Shown here one piece after another: positions 25,062 to 34,151 of a stretch of DNA of 64,000 bases; the stretch's first letter is position 1, and each line of letters begins with the position of its first letter. Source of the stretch: Polaromonas sp. GTDB taxonomy: Bacteria > Pseudomonadota > Gammaproteobacteria > Burkholderiales > Burkholderiaceae_C. Below the pieces are notes generated by a model. That model did no database searches, had not been told where the DNA came from, and saw only the letters and a list, made by a program, of their open reading frames with translations. A program made the translations under genes and the position numbers. Where the stretch lies: contig JAUXPP010000065.1 in assembly GCA_030683705.1 (NCBI GenBank), positions 1 to 64,000 of the forward strand, written 5' to 3'.

Positions 25062-25189
25062 GGTCGGCTCCTTCAGGGTTGCCCCAAATCGTGCTACTTC
25101 CATGGTGGGGCCGGATTGCGCTGCATCAAGCTTTTGTTTCTGGCCACGCCTTGCGCTTTCGCGCAAATGGCCATGGCCAGCCGCTGCGC

Positions 25190-26311
25190 CTAGAGCGGTT
25201 TTTTGGGATCTTTGCTTTTCGGGTCCTTGCTTTTGGGATCCGGCAGCGCGAGCTTGCGCGCCACCCCGTAACGGGCCCACATGGCATTCACGTCAAATTC
25301 GGTCCCGCGCATGGCCTCCAGAACCAGCTCGGGCTTGTGCCCCGAGCCGGCACGCGTGTAAAACGCCTGGGACGGCTTTGGATGGTACCGGGATGCCCAA
25401 TCGAGATTCTCGGCGATGTAGCTCAAGTCAACGGTGCCGTCGGGCTTGAGGGGCGGCAGGATGTATCTGTCGCGGCCTGTGGCCGCATTCACCCTGTGGT
25501 CCGTAGGCGCCACGATTTGCTGGCTGGCACTGCCATACATCCGTATGCTGGCTTCCAGCAGGCCGAAGGTGATGTCGTGTTCACCCCGCAGCATTTCCTT
25601 TTGAAGATGCAGCAGCGTTTCAAGCGGCAGGTCCGAGAGCCGGAAGATGGGCGACGTGAAATACTTGACGGCCATGAACTTCTTCTTCAGGGCCTGCTCT
25701 GCCATCAGGGCCACATAAGGCTGGTACAGATTCATGATGAGTGCCAGGCGATCGCGGTGGGAATCGTTGACGATTCTGCAGGCCTCCGCGTAGGCCTGGC
25801 TGATCACCGCCTCATACTCTGCACCGAGTTTTTTCTTCATGGACATGTCCGATCCCTTGACGACCAGGACATGCTGGAAATGACCGCGGGTTTCGGCCTG
25901 AAATTTCAGGAATTTGTCGAAATCCCTGCGTTGCTCCGCAGTGATCATTTTGTCTGCAGGAGCAATGAAGGTTGTTTTTCCATTCGAAATGCCCAGGACC
26001 TCCAGCGCGAGCATACGGTTGGTCACGCGCTCGAGATACGAAGCTGAGTTCGATGCGGAGCCGACATCGGCAAGCATCAAAAAATTCTGCTTGGCGCCAG
26101 GCGTGCTGGTGCCGCTGTCTATGGTTTTTTTGATGGCCGCCGCGGTGCCCGTGGTGTCCGCGACCGAGGTGTAGTAGGTGCGGCGGCCCGTCTTGACCAA
26201 TGTGCCGTGGTCTTTCTTGACCGAGAGCGTCAGGTAGACTTTTTTCGCCGGTGCCAAACAGCGCACAACACTGGTCGATCTCAGCGCGAGGCCGCGTAAG
26301 CGGAAAGTCAT
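25190..26311 (-). CDS. Hypothetical protein of unknown family
   Basis: A 373-residue, apparently cytoplasmic protein I do not recognise. It has no signal peptide or membrane segment, is rich in Lys, and ends in a short tandem repeat (DPKSKDPKSKDPKKPL). A central portion, SDMSMKKKLGAEYEAVISQAYAEACRI, looks helical. Composition is less GC-biased than adjacent genes, which may mean acquisition. Neighbours give no functional hint. Confidence 0.7.
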   Translation of the reverse strand: MTFRLRGLALRSTSVVRCLAPAKKVYLTLSVKKDHGTLVKTGRRTYYTSVADTTGTAAAIKKTIDSGTSTPGAKQNFLMLADVGSASNSASYLERVTNRMLALEVLGISNGKTTFIAPADKMITAEQRRDFDKFLKFQAETRGHFQHVLVVKGSDMSMKKKLGAEYEAVISQAYAEACRIVNDSHRDRLALIMNLYQPYVALMAEQALKKKFMAVKYFTSPIFRLSDLPLETLLHLQKEMLRGEHDITFGLLEASIRMYGSASQQIVAPTDHRVNAATGRDRYILPPLKPDGTVDLSYIAENLDWASRYHPKPSQAFYTRAGSGHKPELVLEAMRGTEFDVNAMWARYGVARKLALPDPKSKDPKSKDPKKPL

Positions 26312-26485
26312 GATGCGTCTCCGAAGTCCTGGAGAAATTCTAGGAAGCGGCGGGCGTTTATCCCTGTGGCTTATTCACGCGCAGGCTGTAGAGTTTTAGC
26401 AGCCGGCGTGGCGACATACACCCGCCCGGCGCGCAGGGGCCATGCTTTTTCGGTAGATGCGCAAGTGTTGCGCGGCTCCGCGTCG

Positions 26486-27103
26486 TCAGGCGGACTTGCT
26501 CGCAGCCTGCGGATAGACGGTTTCCCCGCGCGCCAGCATCTGCGCGAACTGCGCGATGCGGCGCGCCCGCGTTTCGGGTTTTTTCGCGGTCTGGATGCGG
26601 AACAGCACGGCGTAGCGGTTCTGGGCGCTGACCGTCGCAAAAAAGTCCGCAGCGCCGGGATGGGTCTCCAGCGCGGCCTGCAGATCGGGCGGAATCTGCG
26701 CCTGGCTGGCCGGTGCATAGGCGGCGTCCCAGCGGCCATCCTTCTTCGCCCGTTCGATCTCGGCCAGGCCGGCGGGCTGCATGTGGCCGCTCTCGATGTA
26801 GCCCAGCGCCTTGTCCCGGTTGACTTGCGACCACAGGCTGCGCGCGCCGCGCGGGCACCAGCGCTGCAGGTAGTAGTGCTCGCTTTCGGCGTTGCGCTGG
26901 CCGTCGATCCAGCCGAAACACAGCGCCACTTCCAGCGCTTGCGGATTGGTCACGGTGGCTATGGGCGCGCCTTTTTTCGCGTGGCGCAGCCAGACGCTGG
27001 TCTTGCCGGCATGGTGCTGGGCCAGCCACTGCGCCCATTCCGCCTGGTAGCGGAACTGCAGCACGGCTTCGCCCTTGTGGCGGGTAGCGGGCGTTGGGCT
27101 CAT
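26486..27103 (-). CDS. YdeI/OmpD-associated-family protein
   Basis: A 205-residue protein with the YdeI-type features GKTSVWLRHAKKG, ALCFGWIDGQ, W-rich RGARSLWSQVNRDKA and the C-terminal KPETRARRIAQFAQMLARGE. The family is tied to antimicrobial-peptide tolerance in enterics and is otherwise poorly defined. The start overlaps the acetyltransferase stop by 4 bp (ATGA), making it the third gene of a VOC-acetyltransferase-YdeI operon. Confidence 0.85.
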   Translation of the reverse strand: MSPTPATRHKGEAVLQFRYQAEWAQWLAQHHAGKTSVWLRHAKKGAPIATVTNPQALEVALCFGWIDGQRNAESEHYYLQRWCPRGARSLWSQVNRDKALGYIESGHMQPAGLAEIERAKKDGRWDAAYAPASQAQIPPDLQAALETHPGAADFFATVSAQNRYAVLFRIQTAKKPETRARRIAQFAQMLARGETVYPQAASKSA

Positions 27104-27642
27104 GCGGCTTCAGGGCGTTTGCAGATCATCAGCAGGGCCGTGCCATCGGGCGTCAACACCTCGCCGGTGCTGCGAAAGCCGGCTTTTTCATAACAGCGGA
27201 TGGCGCGGGCATTGCGCGGGTCGGGGTCGGTCTGGATGTGGCTGACCTGCGGATCGGTGAACAACTTCGCGACAAAGGCTTTCACCATCGCCGTGCCGAA
27301 ACCACGGCCGAGTTTCGCTGCGTCGGCGATCGACTGGTCGATACCGCGTACGCCGGGGTCGGTTTCATCTTCCCACCAGCCGCCACCGGAACCCATGGCC
27401 ACATAGGACTGGATGTAGCCGAAGGGTTCTCCGTCGAGCAGGGCGATGTACGGCTGCACCTGGCGCGGGTCGTCTATCCAGGCGCCGTACTCGGCCTCGA
27501 CGTCGGCCAGGCTGGGCGCGTCGCCCCACCACTCGGTCCAGTGCGGGCGGGCTATCCACGCGTGCAGCAGGGGCAGGTCGGTCCTGGCCAGCGGGCGGAA
27601 GGCAAAACGTCTGGCCAGGTCGTCGGTGTGCTTTGTCTCCAT
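27100..27642 (-). CDS. GNAT acetyltransferase resembling AAC(6')-Ib aminoglycoside acetyltransferases
   Basis: A 180-residue GNAT protein. Its segments WTEWWGD, TPYIA-like QPYIALLDGEPFGYIQSYVA, GGGWWEDETDPGVRGID, GFGTAMVKAFVAKLF and RNARAIRCYEKAGF closely follow the plasmid-borne AAC(6')-Ib enzymes as I remember them, in the same order. The acetyl-CoA pyrophosphate loop is LGRGFGTAM (111-119). It could acetylate aminoglycosides or an unknown amine. The start at 27642 is 4 bp after the VOC stop; frames further upstream overlap that gene. No integron features (attC, intI) are visible, so it looks chromosomal. Confidence 0.85.
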   Translation of the reverse strand: METKHTDDLARRFAFRPLARTDLPLLHAWIARPHWTEWWGDAPSLADVEAEYGAWIDDPRQVQPYIALLDGEPFGYIQSYVAMGSGGGWWEDETDPGVRGIDQSIADAAKLGRGFGTAMVKAFVAKLFTDPQVSHIQTDPDPRNARAIRCYEKAGFRSTGEVLTPDGTALLMICKRPEAA

Positions 27643-27646
27643 GCGC

Positions 27647-28270
27647 TCAGACCTGCGTCCACACCGCCAGCTCGTAGCCGTCGGCGTCCTTGAAGTGGAA
27701 GCGCCGCCCACCGGGAAAGCTGAAGATCTCCCGGCAGATGCTGCCGCCGGCAGCCAGCACGCTGTCGCGGGCGGCCTCGAGCTGTTGGGCGTACAGGATG
27801 ACCAGCGGCCCGCCGGCGGGCGAGGGCGCGGCCGTGGTGGTCAGGCCGCCCTTCATGGCACCGTCGGAAAACTCGGCGTATTCGGGGCCGTAGTCGGTGA
27901 AGGTCCAGCCGAAGGCCTGGCCGTAGAAGGCCTTGGCTTTGGCGATGTTGCGAACGTTGAATTCGATATAGGGCCTGTTCCCACTATTTACACAAGTGCG
28001 AACGTACTTAAAACAGCGCCAATCTAGGCGCGCGACGACGTCCAGCCTGGGCGGCTGGGCTAGGAGTGCAACAACGAGTGGCGCTGTTTTAAGCACATTC
28101 CCTCCGGGTTGCGGCCAAAAAGGGCCATGCGCAGTGTTGCAAAGCCTTGCCGGGCGCCGGCCCGGCTGCATTTTGCGCCTCGCGCATGACCTTTTTGACT
28201 CGCAACGCATCTTGCATAAATAGTGGGAACAGGCCCTGATGATGCGGCAGTTTTCGGGGGTGGTGCTCAT
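27647..28270 (-). CDS. VOC/glyoxalase-like protein with a MITE-like element inserted in frame
   Basis: The C-terminal 115 or so residues are a VOC domain: RPYIEFNVRNIAKAKAFYGQ, TDYGPEYAEFSDG, and SFPGGRRFHFKDADGYELAV. The first residues (MSTTPENCRIIR) would normally join directly to PYIEF. Instead 87 codons from the 266-bp element intervene, Cys- and Arg-rich and unlike VOC sequence. The frame stays open through the element, giving 207 residues. Whether the product folds is unknown; it may be a functional null. The gene is first in the operon with the acetyltransferase and YdeI-like genes. Confidence 0.65.
   Translation of the reverse strand: MSTTPENCRIIRACSHYLCKMRCESKRSCARRKMQPGRRPARLCNTAHGPFWPQPGGNVLKTAPLVVALLAQPPRLDVVARLDWRCFKYVRTCVNSGNRPYIEFNVRNIAKAKAFYGQAFGWTFTDYGPEYAEFSDGAMKGGLTTTAAPSPAGGPLVILYAQQLEAARDSVLAAGGSICREIFSFPGGRRFHFKDADGYELAVWTQV
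27971..28236. mobile_element. 266-bp MITE-like element with perfect 20-bp terminal inverted repeats
   Basis: The left end GGGCCTGTTCCCACTATTTA (27971-27990) is the exact reverse complement of the right end TAAATAGTGGGAACAGGCCC (28217-28236). Inside, CTTAAAACAGCGCC near 28004 and GGCGCTGTTTTAAG near 28080 form a second inverted pair. No transposase is encoded. Flanks rejoin a VOC gene cleanly when 261 bp are removed, so only about 5 bp could be target duplication or shared ends. This is typical of a non-autonomous element mobilised in trans. Confidence 0.8.
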
Positions 28271-28557
28271 GCAGGTTCTCCGGAAAGTGATGGTTTTATT
28301 GTGCACGGACGGCACACCCCCGGCTTAACGCGACACAAGGGCGCTGCGCGCATCCCTTGTTTATGGGATGGATGCCTCGCGCCAGTGCCAATAAGCTGCG
28401 TTGGCACAGGCCGGAGCGGTGATCTCCTGCCGGGCCGAGCCGCCCACAGAAGGAGTCGGTCGAGGTGCTTGGTCCCGGCGGCGATGGGGGCCAGGCAAGC
28501 CAGCGGACTGACCATGTGGGCAAACCGGGCTTGAATCCGGAGTAAAGTCTCTTCGAG

Positions 28558-29370
28558 ATGTCGATTGGAATTTCCCTGTTGAAGATGCGCATGAATGTTG
28601 GCATATGGGCCAAACGAAGTCTGGTGGGCTTGCTGATGGCCGGACCGGTGCTGGCAATTGCCTGCGCAAGGACTGCGACTGACAGTGCTATTGCGGCGCG
28701 CCGCTGGATCCCCGTGATCAAGGCGGGGGAGCAGCAAGCCCCCCTCAAACAACACATGGTGATCGGATCGGTACATGCCTATCTGGTGCCGGAACAGACC
28801 GAGGCCAGCGTACAGACAGTCCGCCAGGGGATGATGGCGCCTTTGCAGATATTGTCCGATGAGGCGGTCGCGCGGGCGAGCCGGCGTTTTCGGTTTACGG
28901 GTGACGAGGTCTCGGCTTCCGCGCCTCCCGGCAGGAAGTGGATCCATGTCTACGCGTCGAGTTTCGGCAAAAGCGAGCTGCGATTGTCGGATTCATCGGG
29001 CTGGCGTCAGGTGGTGGAACTCGGCATGGTCTATCCGCAGCCCCAGCCGCGCGGCGAGCCCACCGAACTGAATCCCGATTCTGGTGGTGAACCCGTTTCG
29101 TTCGACGTGGACGCAAATAACAACACGCTTTGGCTCAGCCTGCCCGGACTCCTCAAGGAACGCTGGTCGATGGTCGAGGGCGAGGATACGAGTTTTGAAC
29201 TCGTGCGGATGGAGCAATTGCCAGTGCCCGATGGCGATCCGGCGCGGGTCGGTGTGTTCTTGGTGGGGAGCCGCTCCGCGCGCAGTGGGCAGATCCGCAT
29301 CGAAGGCGGGGGCATGCCGCGCAAGACCTTCAAATTCAATGTGCGTGTGAGACCGACAGCTGCGTGCTGA
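28558..29370 (+). CDS. Exported hypothetical protein
   Basis: A 270-residue protein with an N-terminal hydrophobic leader (about 18-36, SLVGLLMAGPVLAIACA). The LAIAC sequence is a weak lipobox, so lipoprotein anchoring is possible but unsure. The rest is soluble, beta-rich and without a motif I know. It may start at the ATG at 28558 or at later in-frame ATGs (for example MRMNVGIW). The 287 bp before it, back to the VOC gene, hold no other feature I can name. Confidence 0.6.
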   Translation: MSIGISLLKMRMNVGIWAKRSLVGLLMAGPVLAIACARTATDSAIAARRWIPVIKAGEQQAPLKQHMVIGSVHAYLVPEQTEASVQTVRQGMMAPLQILSDEAVARASRRFRFTGDEVSASAPPGRKWIHVYASSFGKSELRLSDSSGWRQVVELGMVYPQPQPRGEPTELNPDSGGEPVSFDVDANNNTLWLSLPGLLKERWSMVEGEDTSFELVRMEQLPVPDGDPARVGVFLVGSRSARSGQIRIEGGGMPRKTFKFNVRVRPTAAC

Positions 29371-29412
29371 GACACGAGGCGGTGCGCCCATCCAGAATGA
29401 TTGTCGGGAGGG

Positions 29413-30699
29413 TCAGAACACCTCGTTGAAGATATAAAACCAGTTGTCCTTGAACTTGTGCCACAGGCCGCGGTGTTGCCAGGCCTTGAGTTCGATCTCG
29501 TTGCAGCGGGCCACGTATTTTTCAAACACGGCGTCGAGCTGGCCGGCGAGCGCTTCGTCCTGGATGCCGAGGGTGATTTCGTCGTTGGTGTCGAAGGAGC
29601 GGTCGTCGAAGTTGCTGGAGCCGATGGCGCTCCAGACACCGTCGATGGTCATGACCTTCTGGTGCAGCAGCGTGTGCGGGTACTCAAACAGGCGCACGCC
29701 GCACTTGAGCAGCTTTTCGAAATTGCGGTGGCCGGCGTGTTGCACCATGGGGTTGTCGGAGCCGCTGGTGGACGGCATCATCACGCGCACATCGACGCCG
29801 CGCTTGACGGCTTCACCGAAGGCGTCGATGGCCTCGGGCTCGGGGATGAAGTAGGGGTTCTGGATCCAGATGCGCTTTTTCGCCAGGCAGATCACGGTGT
29901 GGTGAAGAATCTTGACTGCCGGGGCCGAGCCTTCCGGCTTGGCGTAGGCGGCGTGGATGCTGACCGTGCCGGCCGGCGCCAGTTGCGGGAAAACGTCTTC
30001 GCCGACAAACAGCTCGCCGGTCTGGCCACCCCAGTTTTCGCTGAAGGCCGCCTGCACGCTGTGCACGATGGGCCCCTGCAGGCGTACGCTCAAGTCGGCG
30101 TAGTGCTTGCCGTCCTCGGCGTTGCCCAGCCACTCGTCCACCACGCAATGGCCGCCGACAAAGGCCTCCCTGCCGTCGATCACCGCGAGCTTGCGGTGGT
30201 CGCGTTCGTTCATCACGCCGATGTTGTAGATCGAGCGTTCATGGAACATCTTGACCTTGCAACCGGCGTCCTGCATTTGCTGGCGCTCGGCCTTGCCGAT
30301 CTCCTTGGAGCCGGTGGCGTCGAGCAGCACACGTACCTTGATGCCGGCGCGCGCGCGTTCGGACAGCGCATCGGCCAGCCGCTGGCCGAGCTGGCCTTCT
30401 TTCCACAGAAAGGTCTCGAAATGCACGGTCTGTTCGGCCGCGCGTATGCGTTCGATCAGCACGTCGAAGAAGGCGCCGTTTTCCAGCAGTTCCACCGCGT
30501 TGCCCGAGGTGACGCTGCCCAGGCTCAAGCCCGCCAGCGAGGGCATCAGCGTGTCTATCGACGCGCCGCATTCGATCTTGAGTTTGGGGTTGCGGTGGCG
30601 CTTGATCGACCAGATGACCAGTCCCAGCAGGGTGATGATGATGCCGAGGACCAGTGCCAGCGCCCCGTGCAGGGTGCTGCCGAGAAAGGATTCGCTCAC
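29413..30699 (-). CDS. Cardiolipin synthase (phospholipase D superfamily)
   Basis: A 428-residue membrane protein with one N-terminal helix (about 12-31) and two HKD motifs: His168-x-Lys170-x4-Asp175 in RDHRKLAVID and His346-x-Lys348-x4-Asp353 in LLHQKVMTID. It resembles ClsB-type bacterial cardiolipin synthases. Translation starts at GTG (30699), overlapping the stop of the DUF3606 gene (GTGA), so the two are coupled. Its product would matter for the inner-membrane lipid pool, to which PssA at 59894 also contributes. Confidence 0.9.
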   Translation of the reverse strand: MSESFLGSTLHGALALVLGIIITLLGLVIWSIKRHRNPKLKIECGASIDTLMPSLAGLSLGSVTSGNAVELLENGAFFDVLIERIRAAEQTVHFETFLWKEGQLGQRLADALSERARAGIKVRVLLDATGSKEIGKAERQQMQDAGCKVKMFHERSIYNIGVMNERDHRKLAVIDGREAFVGGHCVVDEWLGNAEDGKHYADLSVRLQGPIVHSVQAAFSENWGGQTGELFVGEDVFPQLAPAGTVSIHAAYAKPEGSAPAVKILHHTVICLAKKRIWIQNPYFIPEPEAIDAFGEAVKRGVDVRVMMPSTSGSDNPMVQHAGHRNFEKLLKCGVRLFEYPHTLLHQKVMTIDGVWSAIGSSNFDDRSFDTNDEITLGIQDEALAGQLDAVFEKYVARCNEIELKAWQHRGLWHKFKDNWFYIFNEVF

Positions 30700-30905
30700 G
30701 ATCCGCCGAGGTCGTGCACGCGTTCGGCGTTGGTGGTGCTGCGCGTGCCTTTCAGGTGCATCTCGATGTCGGCGGCCTTGTCGCCGACTTTGGCAATCGC
30801 GTCACGCAGCTGGTCTTCCGTGGTGTCCAGCTTCCTGGTCCATTCGGCAAAGGCGGCGGGATCGTTGATGGCGATGCGGTCGGGGTGAACACCGGGCTGG
30901 GTCAT
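30696..30905 (-). CDS. DUF3606 small protein
   Basis: A 69-residue protein with the DUF3606 pattern: RIAINDPAAFAEWTRKLDTTEDQLRDAIAKVGDKAADIE. No membrane segment; function unknown. It is cotranscribed with, and overlaps by 4 bp, the cardiolipin synthase gene. Confidence 0.8.
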   Translation of the reverse strand: MTQPGVHPDRIAINDPAAFAEWTRKLDTTEDQLRDAIAKVGDKAADIEMHLKGTRSTTNAERVHDLGGS

Positions 30906-31105
30906 GGGATTCTCCTGATGGGGTGACATGCGTGGAGATCGCAGCCTAAGGCGTGCGCGGCGCCGGCACTGTAGGCGGTTGCCGCAGACTGCTGAGCGCG
31001 CCGGGCGCTTGCGTCGCGGCGAACTGACTGCCGCCACCAGCCGATGCCGTCTCTGCCTGCCGTCCTACAGATCGCCCGCCGTGCGGTGGCCTACGCTGCC
31101 CGCTG

Positions 31106-33514
31106 ATGACCACACCGCCTGACATCGACCCGAGCGAGCCCACTCCTTCCCGCCTGCGCCTTTGGGCCGCCGCTGTGGGCCATGGCTTGCGGCACCCGAC
31201 GCTGCGCGGCGTGGCCTGGGGGCTGGCGGCGCTGCCTGTGGTGTTGCTGCTGTATGTGCTGGCGCTGATTCCCTTCACGCCCAGCATTGACGACCTACGC
31301 AAGGTGAAGGCCGCCAAACCCTCGGTGGTGTTGTCCGCTGACGGCCAGCAGTTGACGGTGTTCGAGCGCGCCAACCGAGAATGGGTGCCGCTGGCCGGGA
31401 TCTCCCCGCATGTGGTGAACGCCCTGATCAGCACCGAGGATGCGCGCTTCTACCAGCACCGCGGCATGGACCTGCGGCGTACTGTGGCGGCCGCGATGAA
31501 CACGGTGCAGGGCAAGGTGCAGGGCGGCTCGACCATCACGCAGCAGCTCGCGCGCAACCTCTACCCGGAGGAAATCGGCCGCTCGCGCACCCTCACACGC
31601 AAGATCAAGGAGGCCATCACCGCGCTGAAGATCGAGGCGGTGTATTCCAAGGACGAGATCCTCGAGACCTACCTGAACACCGTGCCTTTCCTGTACAACG
31701 CCTACGGCATCGAGATGGCGGCACGCACCTATTTCGACAAAACCGCCGACACCCTGGATGTGCTGGAAAGCGCGACCCTGATCGGCATGCTCAAGGGCAC
31801 CAGTTATTACAACCCGGTGCTCAATCCCGAACGGGCGCTGCAGCGGCGCAACACCGTGCTGGGCCGCATGGTGCGGCAGCAGAAGTTGCCGGTCGCACAA
31901 CTCGCCGCGCTGAAACAGATGCCGCTGAATGTGGACTTCGAGCGCCAGGAGCCCGAGATCGGCCCGGCGCCGCATGTCGCGCAGCAGTTGCGCCGCTGGC
32001 TGATCGAGTGGGCAGACCGCAACAGCTACAACATCTACGCCGACGGCCTTGTGTTGCGCACCACCCTCGATTCACGCCTGCAGGCCATGGCCAGCGAGGC
32101 CGTGACACGCCAGGCCGACAAGCTGCAGGCGCTGTCGGACGCCGACTGGGCGCAGAAGTCCGGCTGGACCGCGAAAGGCGCCAAACGCGCGCTGATGCTG
32201 GACTTTGTGCGCGACTCGGCAGGGTACAAGGCCGCCATGGCGGCAGGGCAGAACGATGGGCAGGCGCTGGCGACGCTGCTGGCCGACACCGCCCTGGTGC
32301 AGAAACTGCGCGAGGACAAGACCCGCTTGCAGGCCGGCTTCCTGGCGCTGAACCCGGCCAACGGCCATGTGCTGGCCTGGGTCGGCAGCCGCGACTTCGC
32401 CACCGACCAGTTCGACCATGTGGCGCAGGCACGGCGCCAGCCGGGCTCGACCTTCAAGCCCTTTGTGTACGGTGCGGCCTTTGAAAACGGCTCGCGGCCT
32501 TTCGACGGTTTCATGGACCAGCCGGTCGACATCGCCCTGGGCGACGGCACGTTCTGGCGGCCCGGCGACGGCGGCGGCCCGAGTGGCGCGCCCATGACGC
32601 TGCGCGAAGGGCTGGTGTATTCGAAGAACACCATCACCGCGCAGGTGATGCAGATCGTCGGCCCGGCGCGCGTCGCCGGTCTGGCGCGCAGCATGGGGGT
32701 GCGCCAGAGCAAGCTCGACGAGGTCTTGTCGCTGGCGCTGGGCACCAGCCCGGTGACGCTGAAGGAAATGGTGGCGAGTTACGGCACGCTGGCCAATGAC
32801 GGCCGCTATGTCGAACCGATGCTGGTGACGCGCGTGGAAGACCGCCATGGCCGTGTGCTCGAGGAGTTTTCACCGGCGGTGGCCGAGGCCGGGCTGTCCA
32901 CCAGCGCCGCGAACATGCTGGTCGACGTGCTGCGCGGCGTGGTGGACCAGGGCACGGGCGCCGCCATCCGCAGCCGCTACGGCATACGCGCCGACGTGGC
33001 GGGCAAGACCGGCACCACCCAGGACAACACCGACGGCTGGTTCATCCTGATGCACCCGCAGCTCGTCGCGGGCGCCTGGGTCGGCTTCAACGACAACCGT
33101 GTCACCATGGGCGATCGCTGGGGCCAGGGCGCGCACAGCGCACTGCCCATGGTGGGCGAGTTTTTCCGGCAGGCACTCAAGGAAAAGGTCGTCGATGCGC
33201 GTGCCCGCTTTTCCGCGCCCGATGGCCTGAGCAAACAGGCGCCACCGCCGGGGCTGGACCCGTTGCTGCTGCCGGGCGCCCCGCTGGCGGAAGTCAACTC
33301 GACCGAGCCGCCGCTGGCCAGCGGGGTAGCAGGTGCGCCCGCGACCTCGGGACAGCTGTCCCCGCCGCCGATCAAGTACATCAACATCCAGATCCATCCG
33401 GCCGCGCCCGCACCAGTGGCCGAACTGCCGCCGGCCGAGCCAGCGCCGCCTGCCGCCGTCGTGGGCGAACTGCCGGCGATGGAGCCTGCGCCGAGGATTG
33501 TTTCCGAGCCGTGA
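31106..33514 (+). CDS. Class A penicillin-binding protein (PBP1-type), first paralogue
   Basis: An 802-residue bifunctional peptidoglycan synthase with one N-terminal membrane helix (about 38-57). The glycosyltransferase-51 domain has catalytic Glu111 in STEDARFYQHRG and QGGSTITQQLARNL. The transpeptidase has Ser448-x-x-Lys451 in GSTFKPF, Ser506-Lys-Asn and Lys634-Thr-Gly. The C-terminal 90 or so residues are Pro/Ala-rich. It is closely paralogous to the protein at 36608. It polymerises and cross-links glycan strands at the periplasmic face. Confidence 0.93.
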   Translation: MTTPPDIDPSEPTPSRLRLWAAAVGHGLRHPTLRGVAWGLAALPVVLLLYVLALIPFTPSIDDLRKVKAAKPSVVLSADGQQLTVFERANREWVPLAGISPHVVNALISTEDARFYQHRGMDLRRTVAAAMNTVQGKVQGGSTITQQLARNLYPEEIGRSRTLTRKIKEAITALKIEAVYSKDEILETYLNTVPFLYNAYGIEMAARTYFDKTADTLDVLESATLIGMLKGTSYYNPVLNPERALQRRNTVLGRMVRQQKLPVAQLAALKQMPLNVDFERQEPEIGPAPHVAQQLRRWLIEWADRNSYNIYADGLVLRTTLDSRLQAMASEAVTRQADKLQALSDADWAQKSGWTAKGAKRALMLDFVRDSAGYKAAMAAGQNDGQALATLLADTALVQKLREDKTRLQAGFLALNPANGHVLAWVGSRDFATDQFDHVAQARRQPGSTFKPFVYGAAFENGSRPFDGFMDQPVDIALGDGTFWRPGDGGGPSGAPMTLREGLVYSKNTITAQVMQIVGPARVAGLARSMGVRQSKLDEVLSLALGTSPVTLKEMVASYGTLANDGRYVEPMLVTRVEDRHGRVLEEFSPAVAEAGLSTSAANMLVDVLRGVVDQGTGAAIRSRYGIRADVAGKTGTTQDNTDGWFILMHPQLVAGAWVGFNDNRVTMGDRWGQGAHSALPMVGEFFRQALKEKVVDARARFSAPDGLSKQAPPPGLDPLLLPGAPLAEVNSTEPPLASGVAGAPATSGQLSPPPIKYINIQIHPAAPAPVAELPPAEPAPPAAVVGELPAMEPAPRIVSEP

Positions 33515-33564
33515 TGTATTGGCCGCGCGCGCAGCACCCGGCTATGCAAAAGACGGCAGGACTG

Positions 33565-33964
33565 AACTCCCCACTCCCAACCCCCCGCCCTTCCCTCGCC
33601 CCGCTGGGCGAGGGAAGGGAGCCTCATTTGGCTGTGTGTGCTGCTCTCGCGTGCAAACATGTCGGTCTGTTGGGATTCCCGTGCAGGAAGCGCTTTGCGC
33701 TTCCTGCACTCCGAACGGGGGCCGGTATCCGGCTATTGGTTTTCTTCCCCCACCCGTCGGGCTGGGCCGAGGAGCGCAGCCGAAAACGGATCAGGACGGG
33801 CGATTGTCTGAGCGAAGCGAGTTCGAGCCCGGCCCCGTTTTCGGCGAGCACCGCAGGTTGCCCGCAGCGAAGCGGAGGGACCCAGACCATCGGGTCGCCT
33901 TTTCTTTGGTGACTTTCTTTTGGCGAAGCAAAAGAAAGTTACTTGCCGCCGGGCAACCCCCGGC
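33565..33964. repeat. Long dispersed repeat, copy B (about 400 bp)
   Basis: This is the second copy of the block at 12003-12393, in the same orientation and order, with the 14-bp-stem hairpin at 33909-33942 and the terminal GCCGGGCAACCCCCGGC. Shared stretches are nearly identical while inner loops differ but stay complementary (GGAAGCGCTTTGCGCTTCC). The 637-bp gap 33515-34151 consists of this repeat, a GCGGATCAAGTCCGGGATGAC segment and a second GCCGGGCAACCCCCGGC at about 34041-34057. No gene is seen in it. Confidence 0.8.
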
Positions 33965-34151
33965 TTGTTGCCAGACCACCGGGCGGAGCTAGCCAACATG
34001 GATCGCGGATCAAGTCCGGGATGACAAGCGAAGTGCTTGCGCCGGGCAACCCCCGGCCAACAGCCGCTGTGTGCTGCAAACCGCTTGACCTCGAGTGCAC
34101 TCGAGCTTGCCCAATCGAGTCCCTTCCAGAATTCCAAACAAGGACACCGAC

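Noticed and set aside
27971-28236. Autonomous transposon encoding a transposase
   Set aside because: The inside is only about 225 bp with no transposase motifs; a non-autonomous element fits better.
28217-28315. VOC-gene start further upstream at 28315
   Set aside because: MPSVHNKTITFRRTC is not family-like; the ATG at 28270 begins the normal MSTTPEN sequence.
29413-30905. Cardiolipin synthase pair as a PLD-type nuclease defence system
   Set aside because: Two HKD motifs, a membrane helix and the family lipid-synthase layout point to a housekeeping ClsB-like enzyme.
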